Source: an uncultured Alistipes sp. (GTDB taxonomy: Bacteria; Bacteroidota; Bacteroidia; Bacteroidales; Rikenellaceae). Taken from it: DNA of 64,000 nt. Below are positions 15,588-23,784 of the stretch, one piece after another. The stretch's first letter is position 1. Every line of letters begins with the position of its first letter. A program made the translations under genes and the position numbers. Where the stretch lies: the NCBI GenBank assembly GCA_900544265.1, contig UQUQ01000009.1, forward strand, positions 1-64,000. Reading direction: 5' to 3'. Under the pieces are notes generated by a model. That model was given only the letters and a program-made list of their open reading frames with translations. It searched no databases and had not been told where the DNA came from.

Positions 15588-15681
15588 AGTGGAAAATCTT
15601 GCGATACAATCGCTCGTTAAAAGGTTAATAATAAAGCTTTTGCCATCATTGCACGCCCTTACGTGCGCGCATACGGGACTG

Positions 15682-15689
15682 CAAAGCTA
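15682..15689 (-). promoter_or_regulatory. -7 box of rpsA
   Basis: TAGCTTTG on the minus strand, about 95 bases upstream of the rpsA ATG, leaving a long leader. Confidence 0.5.
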
Positions 15690-15726
15690 ATCCTTTTTCG
15701 TCAAAAAACAAAATCCCGGCGCATTT

Positions 15727-17151
15727 TTACCGCAGGCGGACCACCCGCTGCCGCGGGCGGTTGTCCGGAACGACGGGCGAGTCGTCGGCGAGCTCCTCCA
15801 GCAGCACGTCCGCCACCTTCTGGTCGGTGATCCGGCCGTCGGTGCCCTCCAGCCCCTTGTAGTTCCGGTAGACGTAGTCGCTCATGGCCACGCGGTAGCG
15901 GCGCCCCTCGGCAAGGCGGGGGAAGCGCACGTCGAGGGCGCTGTCGCGGTGGTCAGTGATGATCTCGTAGGGGGTCGTCGCGACGAGGTCCACGCGGTGC
16001 GACTCCTTGCGGTTCTCCGTATCGTTGTACTTCGTGACGATCAGCCGCCGCAGCTGCGCGGGGGTCATCCCGATCCGGGCGATCTGCGTACCGAAGGGCT
16101 CCAGATCGAAGATGCGCGCCGTTCCCACGCCGCCCGCCGGGATCGAGTCGAGCCGCACGCCGCCCACGTGGTAGATGCCGATCTCGGCATCGGCCTCGTC
16201 GGCCACGGCGTCGGCCATCCAGTTGGCCACGCCCCAGGCGTCGGCCGTCGAGGCGAACTCGCCGATCGGGCGGTTCAGCTCCGGATCGGCATAGTAGTGC
16301 GCCACACGCTCGGCACAGGCCGGGTCGGGGTCGTAGCCGTCGAGCGGCACGACGCGGAACTCCCGCCCGACGACCTTCCGCCCCTTCAGGCGGATCGTCG
16401 TGACGCCGATGTTGGCCAGGTTCTTGCCCGTCTGCGTGAGCAGCACGCCTCCGACGAGCGTATCGCGCACGACATGCGTATGGCCGCCGATCACCACGTC
16501 GTAGGGGGTACCCGTCGCCAGGTACTCCTCGTCGCGGTCGTCACCCATGTGCGAGACAAGCACCAGCACATCCACCCTGCCGCGCAGTTCGGCACCGCAG
16601 CGTGCCGCCATCCGCTGCGGATCGGGGAACTCCAGCCCCGCGAAGCTCGATGCGTTGCCGGCCGGATGGCCCGGACCCTCGTAGTTGGTCACCACGCCCA
16701 CGAAGCCGATGCGCACGCCACCGCGCTCGAGCACCGTGTACGGCGCCATCTGCGGGAAGGTGCAGGTATCGCTCACGACGTTGGCGCAGACGACCTCGAA
16801 CGCCACGCTGTCGAGCATGCGGCCGAGGTAGGCCTGCCCGCGGTCGAACTCGTGGTTGCCGAGCGTCGCCACATCGTAGCGCAGCGCATTCATCAGCTCG
16901 AGGATCGGCATGCCGGGCGTCGGCGCCATGTCGACGTAGGCGTTGCCGGTCCAGCGGTCGCCGGCGTCGACCAGCACGACGTACTGCGCCGTGTCGCGGC
17001 ACGCCGCAACGGCGGCGGCCAGCTGCGGGAAGCGCTGGATGCGGGCATGCATGTCATTCGTCGAGAGCAGCACGAGCGTCCGCTCGCGCGGGGTGCAGGA
17101 GGCGAGGATTGCCGCCAGCAGGAGCGGCAGCCAGAGAATCCGTCTCTTCAT
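15727..17151 (-). CDS. Lipoprotein of the 5'-nucleotidase/2',3'-cyclic phosphodiesterase (UshA) family
   Basis: 474 aa. The signal MKRRILWLPLLLAAILASC has a lipobox (LASC), so the enzyme is likely lipid-anchored and periplasmic or surface-facing. The metallophosphatase motifs occur in order: STNDMHAR, VDAGDRWTG, TLGNHEFD, VSHMGDD and GGHTHVV. They bind two divalent metals. The C-terminal domain (ADAEIGIYHVGGVRLDSIPAG, YRVAMSDYVY) is the 5'-nucleotidase substrate domain. It would dephosphorylate extracellular nucleotides. It is divergent from the nucleoside kinase at 17227, which suggests a joint role in nucleotide salvage; this is inference. Confidence 0.9.
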   Translation of the reverse strand: MKRRILWLPLLLAAILASCTPRERTLVLLSTNDMHARIQRFPQLAAAVAACRDTAQYVVLVDAGDRWTGNAYVDMAPTPGMPILELMNALRYDVATLGNHEFDRGQAYLGRMLDSVAFEVVCANVVSDTCTFPQMAPYTVLERGGVRIGFVGVVTNYEGPGHPAGNASSFAGLEFPDPQRMAARCGAELRGRVDVLVLVSHMGDDRDEEYLATGTPYDVVIGGHTHVVRDTLVGGVLLTQTGKNLANIGVTTIRLKGRKVVGREFRVVPLDGYDPDPACAERVAHYYADPELNRPIGEFASTADAWGVANWMADAVADEADAEIGIYHVGGVRLDSIPAGGVGTARIFDLEPFGTQIARIGMTPAQLRRLIVTKYNDTENRKESHRVDLVATTPYEIITDHRDSALDVRFPRLAEGRRYRVAMSDYVYRNYKGLEGTDGRITDQKVADVLLEELADDSPVVPDNRPRQRVVRLR

Positions 17152-17169
17152 AATAATCCGTATTTGTGC

Positions 17170-17200
17170 TTGCCAAAATTACAAATAATTTTTACCTTTA
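17170..17200 (+). promoter_or_regulatory. Promoter of the nucleoside kinase gene (overlapping divergent promoter)
   Basis: TTG (17170-17172), 20 bases and TACCTTTA (17193-17200) lead to the ATG at 17227. On the minus strand, TAATTTTG (17181-17174) overlaps and serves the 5'-nucleotidase gene. Confidence 0.55.
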
Positions 17201-17226
17201 CCCACCGATCCGTACAAAAAACCTCT

Positions 17227-18897
17227 ATGACCGACACGATCAAAGTCATCTGCGAAAACCTCGGCAACGAGCTGGACATCCCGATGGGCACCTCGCTGCT
17301 GGAGATTTCCCGACGGCTCACGAGCGGGCCGCACCCCTTCCTCGCGGCATTCGTCAACAACCGCGTCAAGGAGCTCAACTACAAGATATACACCCCGGTC
17401 ACGATCCGCTTCATCGACATCACCTCCTTTGCGGGCATCCGCGTCTACCAGCGCACGTCGTGGTTCATCCTCCAGAAGGCCGTCCGCGACCTCTACCCCG
17501 GGCAGACGCTCCACATCCGCCACTCGATGGGGCAGAGCGGCTTCTACTGCGAGATCGAGGGCATCGACCCGCTGACCCGCGAGGCGGCCGCGGCCCTCGA
17601 GGAGCGCATGCGGGCGATCGTCGCCGCCGACCTGCCGATCATCCGCACGAAGGTCCTCACCGAAGAGGTCCGGGCCCGCTACGCCGAGCAGGGGTTCGAC
17701 GACAAGATCGCGCTGCTCGACACACGCCCGCGCCTCTACAGCGAGCTCTACACGCTGGGCGACCTCCCGGGCTACTTCTACGGCTCGCTGGCCCCCTCGA
17801 CGGGCTACATCACCCGCTTCGGCATCGAACCCTACTACCGGGGCTTCTACCTCGCGCTGCCGCTGCGCACGTCGCCCGAAGAGCTGCACAAGCACGTCTC
17901 GCAGGAGAAGATGTTCGGCATCTTCCGCGAATACCAGTCGTGGGTGGCGCTCATGGGCGTGCCGACGATCGGCGCGGTCAACGCCCGGGCGCTGGCGGGC
18001 GACGCCGGCGGCATGATCAAGATCGCCGAGGCGTTCCACGAACGCAAGTTCGCCGAGGTGGCCGACGCCATCCAGGAGGCGCACCGCACGCGCGGCGTGC
18101 GCATGGTGCTCATCTCGGGCCCCTCGTCGAGCGGCAAGACCACGTCGGCCAAGCGGCTGGGACTCCAGCTGGGCGTGCTGGGGCTGCGTCCGGTGATGAT
18201 CTCGCTCGACGACTACTTCGTCGAGCGCGAGAAGACCCCGCGCGACGAAAACGGCCAGTACGACTACGAGGCGCTCGAGGCCATCGACCTGGAGCTCTTC
18301 AACGACCACCTGCACCGCCTGCTCCTGGGCCAGAGCGTCGACATCCCGCGCTACGACTTCATCACGGGGCGCCGCACGCAGCACGACACGCCGCTGACGC
18401 TCGACGAAAGGTCGATCCTCATCATCGAGGGCATCCACGGGCTCAACCCGCGGCTCACCCCCTCGGTGCCCGACGCCGTGAAGTTCAAGATCTACATCTC
18501 GTGCTTCACGTCGGTGGCCATGGACAACCTCTCGCGCATCGCCACGACCGACAACCGCCTGCTGCGCCGCCTGACGCGCGACTACCGCCAGCGGGGCTCC
18601 GACGCCCTGCAGACCCTCTCGCGCTGGGCTTCGGTGCGCCGCGGCGAGGAGCGCCACATCTTCCCCTATCAGGAGAACGCCGACGTGATGTTCAACTCGT
18701 CGCTCTTCTACGAGATTTCGGCCCTGCGCCCCTTCGCCGAGAAGATCCTGCGCGAGGTGCCCGACACGGTGCCCGAATTCGACGAGGCGCGGCGCATGCT
18801 CAAGTTCCTCGACAACTTCATCCCCATCCCCTCCGACGAAATCCCGCCCACGTCGATCCTGCGGGAGTTCATCGGCGGCAGCTCGTTCAAATACTGA
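17227..18897 (+). CDS. TGS-domain nucleoside kinase (uridine kinase-like)
   Basis: 556 aa. The N-terminus (MTDTIKVICENLGNELDIPM) is a TGS-like ubiquitin fold. It is followed by a region resembling the second additional domain of threonyl-tRNA synthetase (HIRHSMGQSGFYCEI, residues ~95-115). From residue ~290 it is a P-loop uridine/cytidine kinase: GPSSSGKTTSAKRL (P-loop at 298-305), SLDDYFVEREKTP, IPRYDFITGRR and LIIEGIHGLNP. The fusion is known in Bacteroidetes and Firmicutes as a nucleoside kinase; the role of the tRNA-synthetase-like half is unclear. It is divergent from a 5'-nucleotidase and upstream of gcvP. Confidence 0.88.
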   Translation: MTDTIKVICENLGNELDIPMGTSLLEISRRLTSGPHPFLAAFVNNRVKELNYKIYTPVTIRFIDITSFAGIRVYQRTSWFILQKAVRDLYPGQTLHIRHSMGQSGFYCEIEGIDPLTREAAAALEERMRAIVAADLPIIRTKVLTEEVRARYAEQGFDDKIALLDTRPRLYSELYTLGDLPGYFYGSLAPSTGYITRFGIEPYYRGFYLALPLRTSPEELHKHVSQEKMFGIFREYQSWVALMGVPTIGAVNARALAGDAGGMIKIAEAFHERKFAEVADAIQEAHRTRGVRMVLISGPSSSGKTTSAKRLGLQLGVLGLRPVMISLDDYFVEREKTPRDENGQYDYEALEAIDLELFNDHLHRLLLGQSVDIPRYDFITGRRTQHDTPLTLDERSILIIEGIHGLNPRLTPSVPDAVKFKIYISCFTSVAMDNLSRIATTDNRLLRRLTRDYRQRGSDALQTLSRWASVRRGEERHIFPYQENADVMFNSSLFYEISALRPFAEKILREVPDTVPEFDEARRMLKFLDNFIPIPSDEIPPTSILREFIGGSSFKY

Positions 18898-18924
18898 TCC
18901 GATCAACCATACAAACACCCCTAT

Positions 18925-21750
18925 ATGTTCGACAAGTTTTCTTCGCGCCACATCGGCGTCAGCAACGAAAAGGACCTGCGGGCCATGCTCGAGGTCATCG
19001 GCGTCAACTCCGTGGACGAGCTCATCGCGCAGGTCATCCCCGCGTCGATCCGCCTGAAAAAACCGCTCGCCCTGCCCGCCGAGGGCATGAGCGAGTACGA
19101 GTTCTCGGCACACATCCGCGAGCTGGCCGGGCGCAACCGCTGCCTGAGGTCGTTCATCGGCATGGGCTACTACCCCTGCGCCGTGCCGGCGGCCGTCTCG
19201 CGCAACGTCTTCGAGAATCCCTCGTGGTACACCTCCTACACCCCCTATCAGGCCGAGATCTCGCAGGGCCGTCTGGAGGCGCTGCTCAACTTCCAGACCG
19301 CCGTCATCTCGCTCACGGGCATGGAGATCGGCAACTGCTCGCTGCTCGACGAGGGCACGGCGGCCGCCGAGGCGATGCTGATGATGTTCGCCTGCCGCTC
19401 GCGCGAGGCGGTCAGGGAGGGGCGCAACCAGCTCTTCGTCGACCGCAACATCTTCCCGCAGACGCTCGACGTGCTGCTCACGCGCAGCGAGCCCTTCGGC
19501 ATCGAGCTCATCATCGACGAGTATGACGAGTACGAATTCACGGGCAAGGAGTTCGGCGCCATCGTCCAGTACCCGGCCGCCGACGGCGCCGTGCGCGACT
19601 ACGCCGCCTTCACCGCCGCGGCCCACGCCAAGGGGGCGCTGGTGACGGCCGTGGCCGACCTGCTTTCGCTCGCGCTGCTCAAGGCGCCGGGCGAGTGGGG
19701 TGCCGACGTGGCCGTGGGCACGACGCAGCGCCTCGGCACGCCGATGGGCTTCGGCGGCCCGAGCGCCGGCTACATGGCCGCCCGCGAGAGCTTCAAGCGC
19801 AACATGCCGGGCCGCATCATCGGCGTCTCGGTGGACCGCCTGGGCAACCGCGCCCTGCGCATGGCGCTCCAGATGCGCGAGCAGCACATCAAGCGCGAGC
19901 GCGCCACGTCGAACATCTGCACGGCTTCGGCGCTGATGGCCTCGATGGTGGGCTTCTACTGCGTCTACAACGGTCCCGAGGGGCTGCGCCGCGCCGCCAT
20001 GACGGCCCACCTGGCCGCCGTCACCGTGGCCCGCGCCCTCGAAGCGCTCGACTACCGCCTCGCCTCGAAGGACTTCTTCGACACGCTCGAGGTCGAGGCC
20101 GAGGCCGCCGTCGTGCAGTCGCTGGCCCTCGAGAGCGGCATCAACTTCTTCTACCCGGGCGAGGGGTGCGTGCGCATGTCCTTCGACGAGGTGACCACAC
20201 CCGACGAGGTGGCCGCCGTGATCGGCATCTTCGCCGCCGCCAGGGGACGCAAGGCCAAGGCCGTGAAGATGGCCACCGAGGCGTGCATCCCCGCCGCGCT
20301 GCGCCGCGAATCGCCCTACCTGACCGAAAAGGTCTTCAACTCGTACCGCTCGGAGAGCGACCTGATGCGCTACATCAAGCGGCTCGAGCACCGCGACATC
20401 TCGCTCGCCGACTCGATGATCTCGCTCGGCTCGTGCACGATGAAGCTCAACGCCGCGGCGCTCATGCAGCCGCTCTCGCTGGCGGGCTTCCAGATGATGC
20501 ACCCGTTCGCCCCGGCCGACCAGGCCGAAGGCTACCTGGAGCTGATCGCCGAACTGGAGCACGACCTGGCCACGATCACGGGCTTCGCCGCCTGCTCGCT
20601 GCAGCCCAACTCGGGCGCCGCGGGCGAGTACTCGGGCCTGATGGTCATCCGCGCCTACCACCAGAGCCGCGGCCAGGGCTACCGCAACGTCGTGCTGATC
20701 CCCGCCTCGGCCCACGGCACGAATCCCGCGTCGGCGGCCATGGCCGGGATGAAGATCGTCACGGTGGCGTGCGACGAGCGCGGCAACATCGACGTCGAGG
20801 ACCTCACGCGCAAGGCACAGGAGCACTCCTCGGAGCTGTGCGGACTGATGGTGACCTACCCCTCGACGCACGGCGTCTTCGAGAGCCGCATCCGCGAAAT
20901 CGTCGACGCGGTGCACGACGCCGGCGGACAGGTCTACATGGACGGTGCGAACATGAACGCGCAGGTGGGCCTCACGAACCCGGGCTACATCGGCGCCGAC
21001 GTCTGCCACCTGAACCTGCACAAGACCTTCGCCATGCCGCACGGAGGCGGCGGCCCGGGCGTCGGCCCGATCTGCGTCGCGGAGCACCTGCGGCCCTTCC
21101 TGCCGTCGCACCCGATCGTCGCGACGGGCGGCGAAGAGGGCATCACGGCCGTCGCGTCGGCACCCTGGGGCTCGGCCATGCTGCTGCCGATCACCTACGG
21201 CTACATCAAGATGCTCGGCGAGGAGGGGCTGCGCCACGCCACCGAGATGGCCATCGTCAACGCCAACTACATGTCGGCGGCCCTGGCACCGGAGTATCGC
21301 ACCTACTATTCGGGTGAGACGGGCCGCGTGGGCCACGAGATGATCCTCGACCTGACCCACTTCAAGAAGGACTACAACATCGACTGCGGCGACATCGCCC
21401 ACCGCCTGATGGACTACGGCTTCCACGCCCCGACGCTCTCGTTCCCCGTGCACGAGACGCTGATGGTCGAGCCCACGGAGTCGGAGCCGAAGGCCGAAAT
21501 GGACCGCTTCATCGAGGCGCTCGTGCAAATCAAGCGCGAATGCGAGGCGGCCGTCGGGCAGGCCGACAACGTGGTGGTGAACGCCCCGCACACGGCCGTC
21601 GAGCTGGCGGGCGAGTGGCCGCACCCCTACTCGCGCATGGAGGCCGCCTTCCCGCTGGCGTGGGTCCGCGAGGCCAAGTTCTTCCCCTACGTGACGAAGA
21701 TCGACAACGGCTACGGCGACCGCAACCTTTGCTGCCGCAACTGCGAGTAG
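18925..21750 (+). CDS. gcvP: Glycine dehydrogenase (decarboxylating), P-protein
   Basis: 941 aa, the single-chain form with N- and C-terminal halves fused. P-protein decarboxylates glycine with pyridoxal phosphate and passes the aminomethyl group to lipoylated H-protein. The start MFDKFSSRHIGVSNEKDLRAM is typical. The PLP lysine lies in HLNLHKTFAMPHGGGGPG (Lys700). Other conserved segments are SLGSCTMKLNAAA, QPNSGAAGEYSGL and IPASAHGTNPASA. The partner genes gcvT and gcvH are not in the window. It starts 27 bases after the nucleoside kinase stop and may be cotranscribed with it. Confidence 0.97.
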   Translation: MFDKFSSRHIGVSNEKDLRAMLEVIGVNSVDELIAQVIPASIRLKKPLALPAEGMSEYEFSAHIRELAGRNRCLRSFIGMGYYPCAVPAAVSRNVFENPSWYTSYTPYQAEISQGRLEALLNFQTAVISLTGMEIGNCSLLDEGTAAAEAMLMMFACRSREAVREGRNQLFVDRNIFPQTLDVLLTRSEPFGIELIIDEYDEYEFTGKEFGAIVQYPAADGAVRDYAAFTAAAHAKGALVTAVADLLSLALLKAPGEWGADVAVGTTQRLGTPMGFGGPSAGYMAARESFKRNMPGRIIGVSVDRLGNRALRMALQMREQHIKRERATSNICTASALMASMVGFYCVYNGPEGLRRAAMTAHLAAVTVARALEALDYRLASKDFFDTLEVEAEAAVVQSLALESGINFFYPGEGCVRMSFDEVTTPDEVAAVIGIFAAARGRKAKAVKMATEACIPAALRRESPYLTEKVFNSYRSESDLMRYIKRLEHRDISLADSMISLGSCTMKLNAAALMQPLSLAGFQMMHPFAPADQAEGYLELIAELEHDLATITGFAACSLQPNSGAAGEYSGLMVIRAYHQSRGQGYRNVVLIPASAHGTNPASAAMAGMKIVTVACDERGNIDVEDLTRKAQEHSSELCGLMVTYPSTHGVFESRIREIVDAVHDAGGQVYMDGANMNAQVGLTNPGYIGADVCHLNLHKTFAMPHGGGGPGVGPICVAEHLRPFLPSHPIVATGGEEGITAVASAPWGSAMLLPITYGYIKMLGEEGLRHATEMAIVNANYMSAALAPEYRTYYSGETGRVGHEMILDLTHFKKDYNIDCGDIAHRLMDYGFHAPTLSFPVHETLMVEPTESEPKAEMDRFIEALVQIKRECEAAVGQADNVVVNAPHTAVELAGEWPHPYSRMEAAFPLAWVREAKFFPYVTKIDNGYGDRNLCCRNCE

Positions 21751-21815
21751 CGGAGGCCCGCTCCGGGCCGGAAGGAGGATACGGAAACGGAGTCGGCACC
21801 GTGCGGTGCGGCGAA

Positions 21816-21846
21816 TTGGAAATTCGGAAGTTAATTCCTACCTTTG
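21816..21846 (+). promoter_or_regulatory. Promoter of the SlyD-like gene
   Basis: TTG (21816-21818), 20 bases and TACCTTTG (21839-21846), 52 bases before the ATG. Confidence 0.6.
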
Positions 21847-21897
21847 CGGCCGCACGAAGTGCAAGGACCGAAAAGAGAAACTATTTTTGAACAGACA

Positions 21898-22470
21898 ATG
21901 AAAGTAGAACAGAACAAAATGGTCGGCGTGGACTACAAGCTCACCGTCGACGGACAGATCGCGGACCAGTCGCGTCCGGGCCAGCCGCTCGAATTCATCT
22001 TCGGAACGGGCATGCTGCTTCCGAAGTTCGAGGAGGCGATCCTCGGCAAGGAGCCCGGCGACAAGGTCTCCTTCACGCTGGAGCCCAAGGACGGCTACGG
22101 CGAGCTGATCGCCGAGGCCATCGTGGACCTGCCCAAGCACATCTTCATGGTTGACGGCAAGCTGGCCGAGGACATCCTCTTCGAGGGGAGCCAGGTGCCG
22201 ATGAGCGACGCCCAGGGCAACCGCATGATGGGCACGGTCAAGGAGGTCGGCGACGAGCACGTGAAGATGGACTTCAACCACCCGATGGCGGGCAAGACGC
22301 TCCACTTCGACGTCGAGGTGGTCTCGGTGCGCGACGTGACGCCCGAGGACCTGCAGGGCCACTGCTCCTGCGGCTCGTGCGGCGACCACGACTGCGGTGA
22401 CGGCTGCGACTGCGGTGACCACGACTGCGGCTGCGACGGCCACGACCACAACGGCCACTGCTGCCACTGA
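21898..22470 (+). CDS. SlyD-like FKBP peptidyl-prolyl isomerase with metal-binding tail
   Basis: 190 aa. Residues 1-70 are the FKBP half (VGVDYKLTVDGQIADQS, PLEFIFGTGMLLPKFEEAIL, GDKVSFTLEPKDGYGE). The insert-in-flap chaperone domain follows, and the domain closes with HPMAGKTLHFDVEVVSVRDV. From about residue 155 a tail of Cys, His, Asp and Gly (CSCGSCGDHDCGDGCDCGDH...) resembles the nickel/zinc-binding tail of SlyD. It probably folds proline-containing proteins and sequesters metal in the cytoplasm. The ATG at 21898 is preferred over an upstream in-frame start that overlaps the promoter. Confidence 0.9.
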   Translation: MKVEQNKMVGVDYKLTVDGQIADQSRPGQPLEFIFGTGMLLPKFEEAILGKEPGDKVSFTLEPKDGYGELIAEAIVDLPKHIFMVDGKLAEDILFEGSQVPMSDAQGNRMMGTVKEVGDEHVKMDFNHPMAGKTLHFDVEVVSVRDVTPEDLQGHCSCGSCGDHDCGDGCDCGDHDCGCDGHDHNGHCCH

Positions 22471-22502
22471 TCTCACACGGGACCGCACGGGCGGTCTTCG
22501 GC

Positions 22503-22529
22503 AAACGGGGCTTTTCGGAGCCCCGTTTT
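22503..22529 (+). terminator. Terminator of the SlyD-like gene
   Basis: AAACGGGGCT-TTTCGG-AGCCCCGTTTT, a 10-bp stem ending in T. Confidence 0.7.
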
Positions 22530-22564
22530 GCCGTTGATGGCCCGGGGTCCGAAACCGTCCGCAC

Positions 22565-23731
22565 ATGCCGCTGCTGCGCCAATACCTCGCCACGCTCGCC
22601 GATTCGCGCGGCCTGACCCGCACGCTGGGCGAGATCGAACTGTGCCGCGACGCCCAGGGCCGTCCGCTCGTCTCGGTGGGCAACAGCGCCGCGGTCTTCC
22701 GCATCCGCCACACGGGCCGCATCTGCGCCCTGCGCTGTTACCTGCGGCCGCCGCGCCACCTGCGCGAAATCTACGGCACACGGCTGCTCGAGGGCGAACT
22801 CTACCTCTACGAAACCCCCACGCACGGGGTCTGGACCGACGTCGTGCTCGACGACTGGATCGAGGGCGAAACGCTCGACCGCGTCGTGCGCCGGGCGGCA
22901 CAGGCCGGGGAGTGCGCCCGGCTGCACGACCTGGCGGCGGCATTCGACCGCCTGGCCGCGGAGCTGCTTGCCGACGAGAAGGCGCACGGCGACCTGAAAC
23001 CCGAAAACATCGTCGTCGGCACGGACGGCGGGCTGCACCCGATCGACTTCGACGCCGCCTACCTGCCCGCCTTCGCCGGGGAGCGGAGCCCGGAGCTGGG
23101 CACGGCGGCCTACCAGCACCCGGCGCGCACGGCCGAGCTGTACGACGAACGCCTCGACGACTACCCCGCGGCGCTGATCTCCACGGCGCTGCACGCGCTG
23201 GCATGCGATCCTTCGCTCCTGCTCCGCCACGGCGACGCGGACGGGCTGCTGCTCACGCCGCAGGCCATCCCCGAGGATGCCGCCTACCGGAAGATCACCG
23301 CGCTGTTCCGCCGCCGGGGCATGGCCCTGCCGCTGCGCATCGCCGAGCTGCTGACCTCCCCCACGCCGCACCTCTGCGGCGCGGCGGCGCTCTTCGCACT
23401 GGCCGCCGGGACCGGCAGCGGCGATATGACGGCACCCGACACCGACGGGGAGGAGGTGCCCGAACTCTTCGTCGAGCAGGGGCGCTGGGGCTACCGCACG
23501 CCGCGGCGCATCGTCATTCCGGCACTCTACGACTGCGGCTTCGACTTCACGGAGGGGCTCGCGGCCGTGCTGCTGGGCGACGTCTGGCACTACATCGACA
23601 CGGCGGGGCGCACGGTCATCAGCTGCCCGGGGTGCGAGGCCGTCAAGCCCTTCCGCGGCGGACGCGCGCAGATCATCCGCGACGGACGCCGTCGGCAGAT
23701 CGACCGCATGGGGACGGAGTTTGATATTTAG
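22565..23731 (+). CDS. Protein-kinase-like protein with C-terminal WG-like repeats
   Basis: 388 aa. Residues ~35-210 follow the eukaryotic-like kinase order: a glycine-poor loop GNSAAVFRI, ALRCYL where the ATP-binding Lys is Arg57, catalytic loop HGDLKPEN (141-148), DFD at 161-163 in place of DFG, a GTAAYQHP activation segment, and DDYPAAL as helix F. The C-terminus (VEQGRWGYRTPRRIVIPALYD, then VWHYIDTAGRTVIS) is a set of WG-type beta repeats. The catalytic Asp and both metal ligands remain, so activity is possible although the Lys is replaced. The gene lies just upstream of a DUF4954-VWA-pseudokinase operon whose last gene has the same two-part design, so the four products probably work together. 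This is inference. Confidence 0.75.
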   Translation: MPLLRQYLATLADSRGLTRTLGEIELCRDAQGRPLVSVGNSAAVFRIRHTGRICALRCYLRPPRHLREIYGTRLLEGELYLYETPTHGVWTDVVLDDWIEGETLDRVVRRAAQAGECARLHDLAAAFDRLAAELLADEKAHGDLKPENIVVGTDGGLHPIDFDAAYLPAFAGERSPELGTAAYQHPARTAELYDERLDDYPAALISTALHALACDPSLLLRHGDADGLLLTPQAIPEDAAYRKITALFRRRGMALPLRIAELLTSPTPHLCGAAALFALAAGTGSGDMTAPDTDGEEVPELFVEQGRWGYRTPRRIVIPALYDCGFDFTEGLAAVLLGDVWHYIDTAGRTVISCPGCEAVKPFRGGRAQIIRDGRRRQIDRMGTEFDI

Positions 23732-23750
23732 CGGCAAATCGCTATATTTG
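23720..23750 (+). promoter_or_regulatory. Promoter of the DUF4954-VWA-pseudokinase operon
   Basis: TTTG (23720-23723), a 19-base spacer and TATATTTG (23743-23750) form a full-consensus promoter. It overlaps the last codons of the kinase-like gene and starts a new unit. Confidence 0.7.
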
Positions 23751-23784
23751 CATCTGCCAAACAAACCACACCCAAATCACGCCC

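Noticed and set aside
12492..15620. 1042-codon plus-strand frame across rpsA and the DMT transporter
   Set aside because: Antisense to rpsA with its six S1 domains; His/Asp/Leu-rich shadow.
17179..21624. 1481-codon open frame antisense to the nucleoside kinase and gcvP
   Set aside because: Composition artefact of GC-rich coding strand; no motif, while the sense genes are certain.
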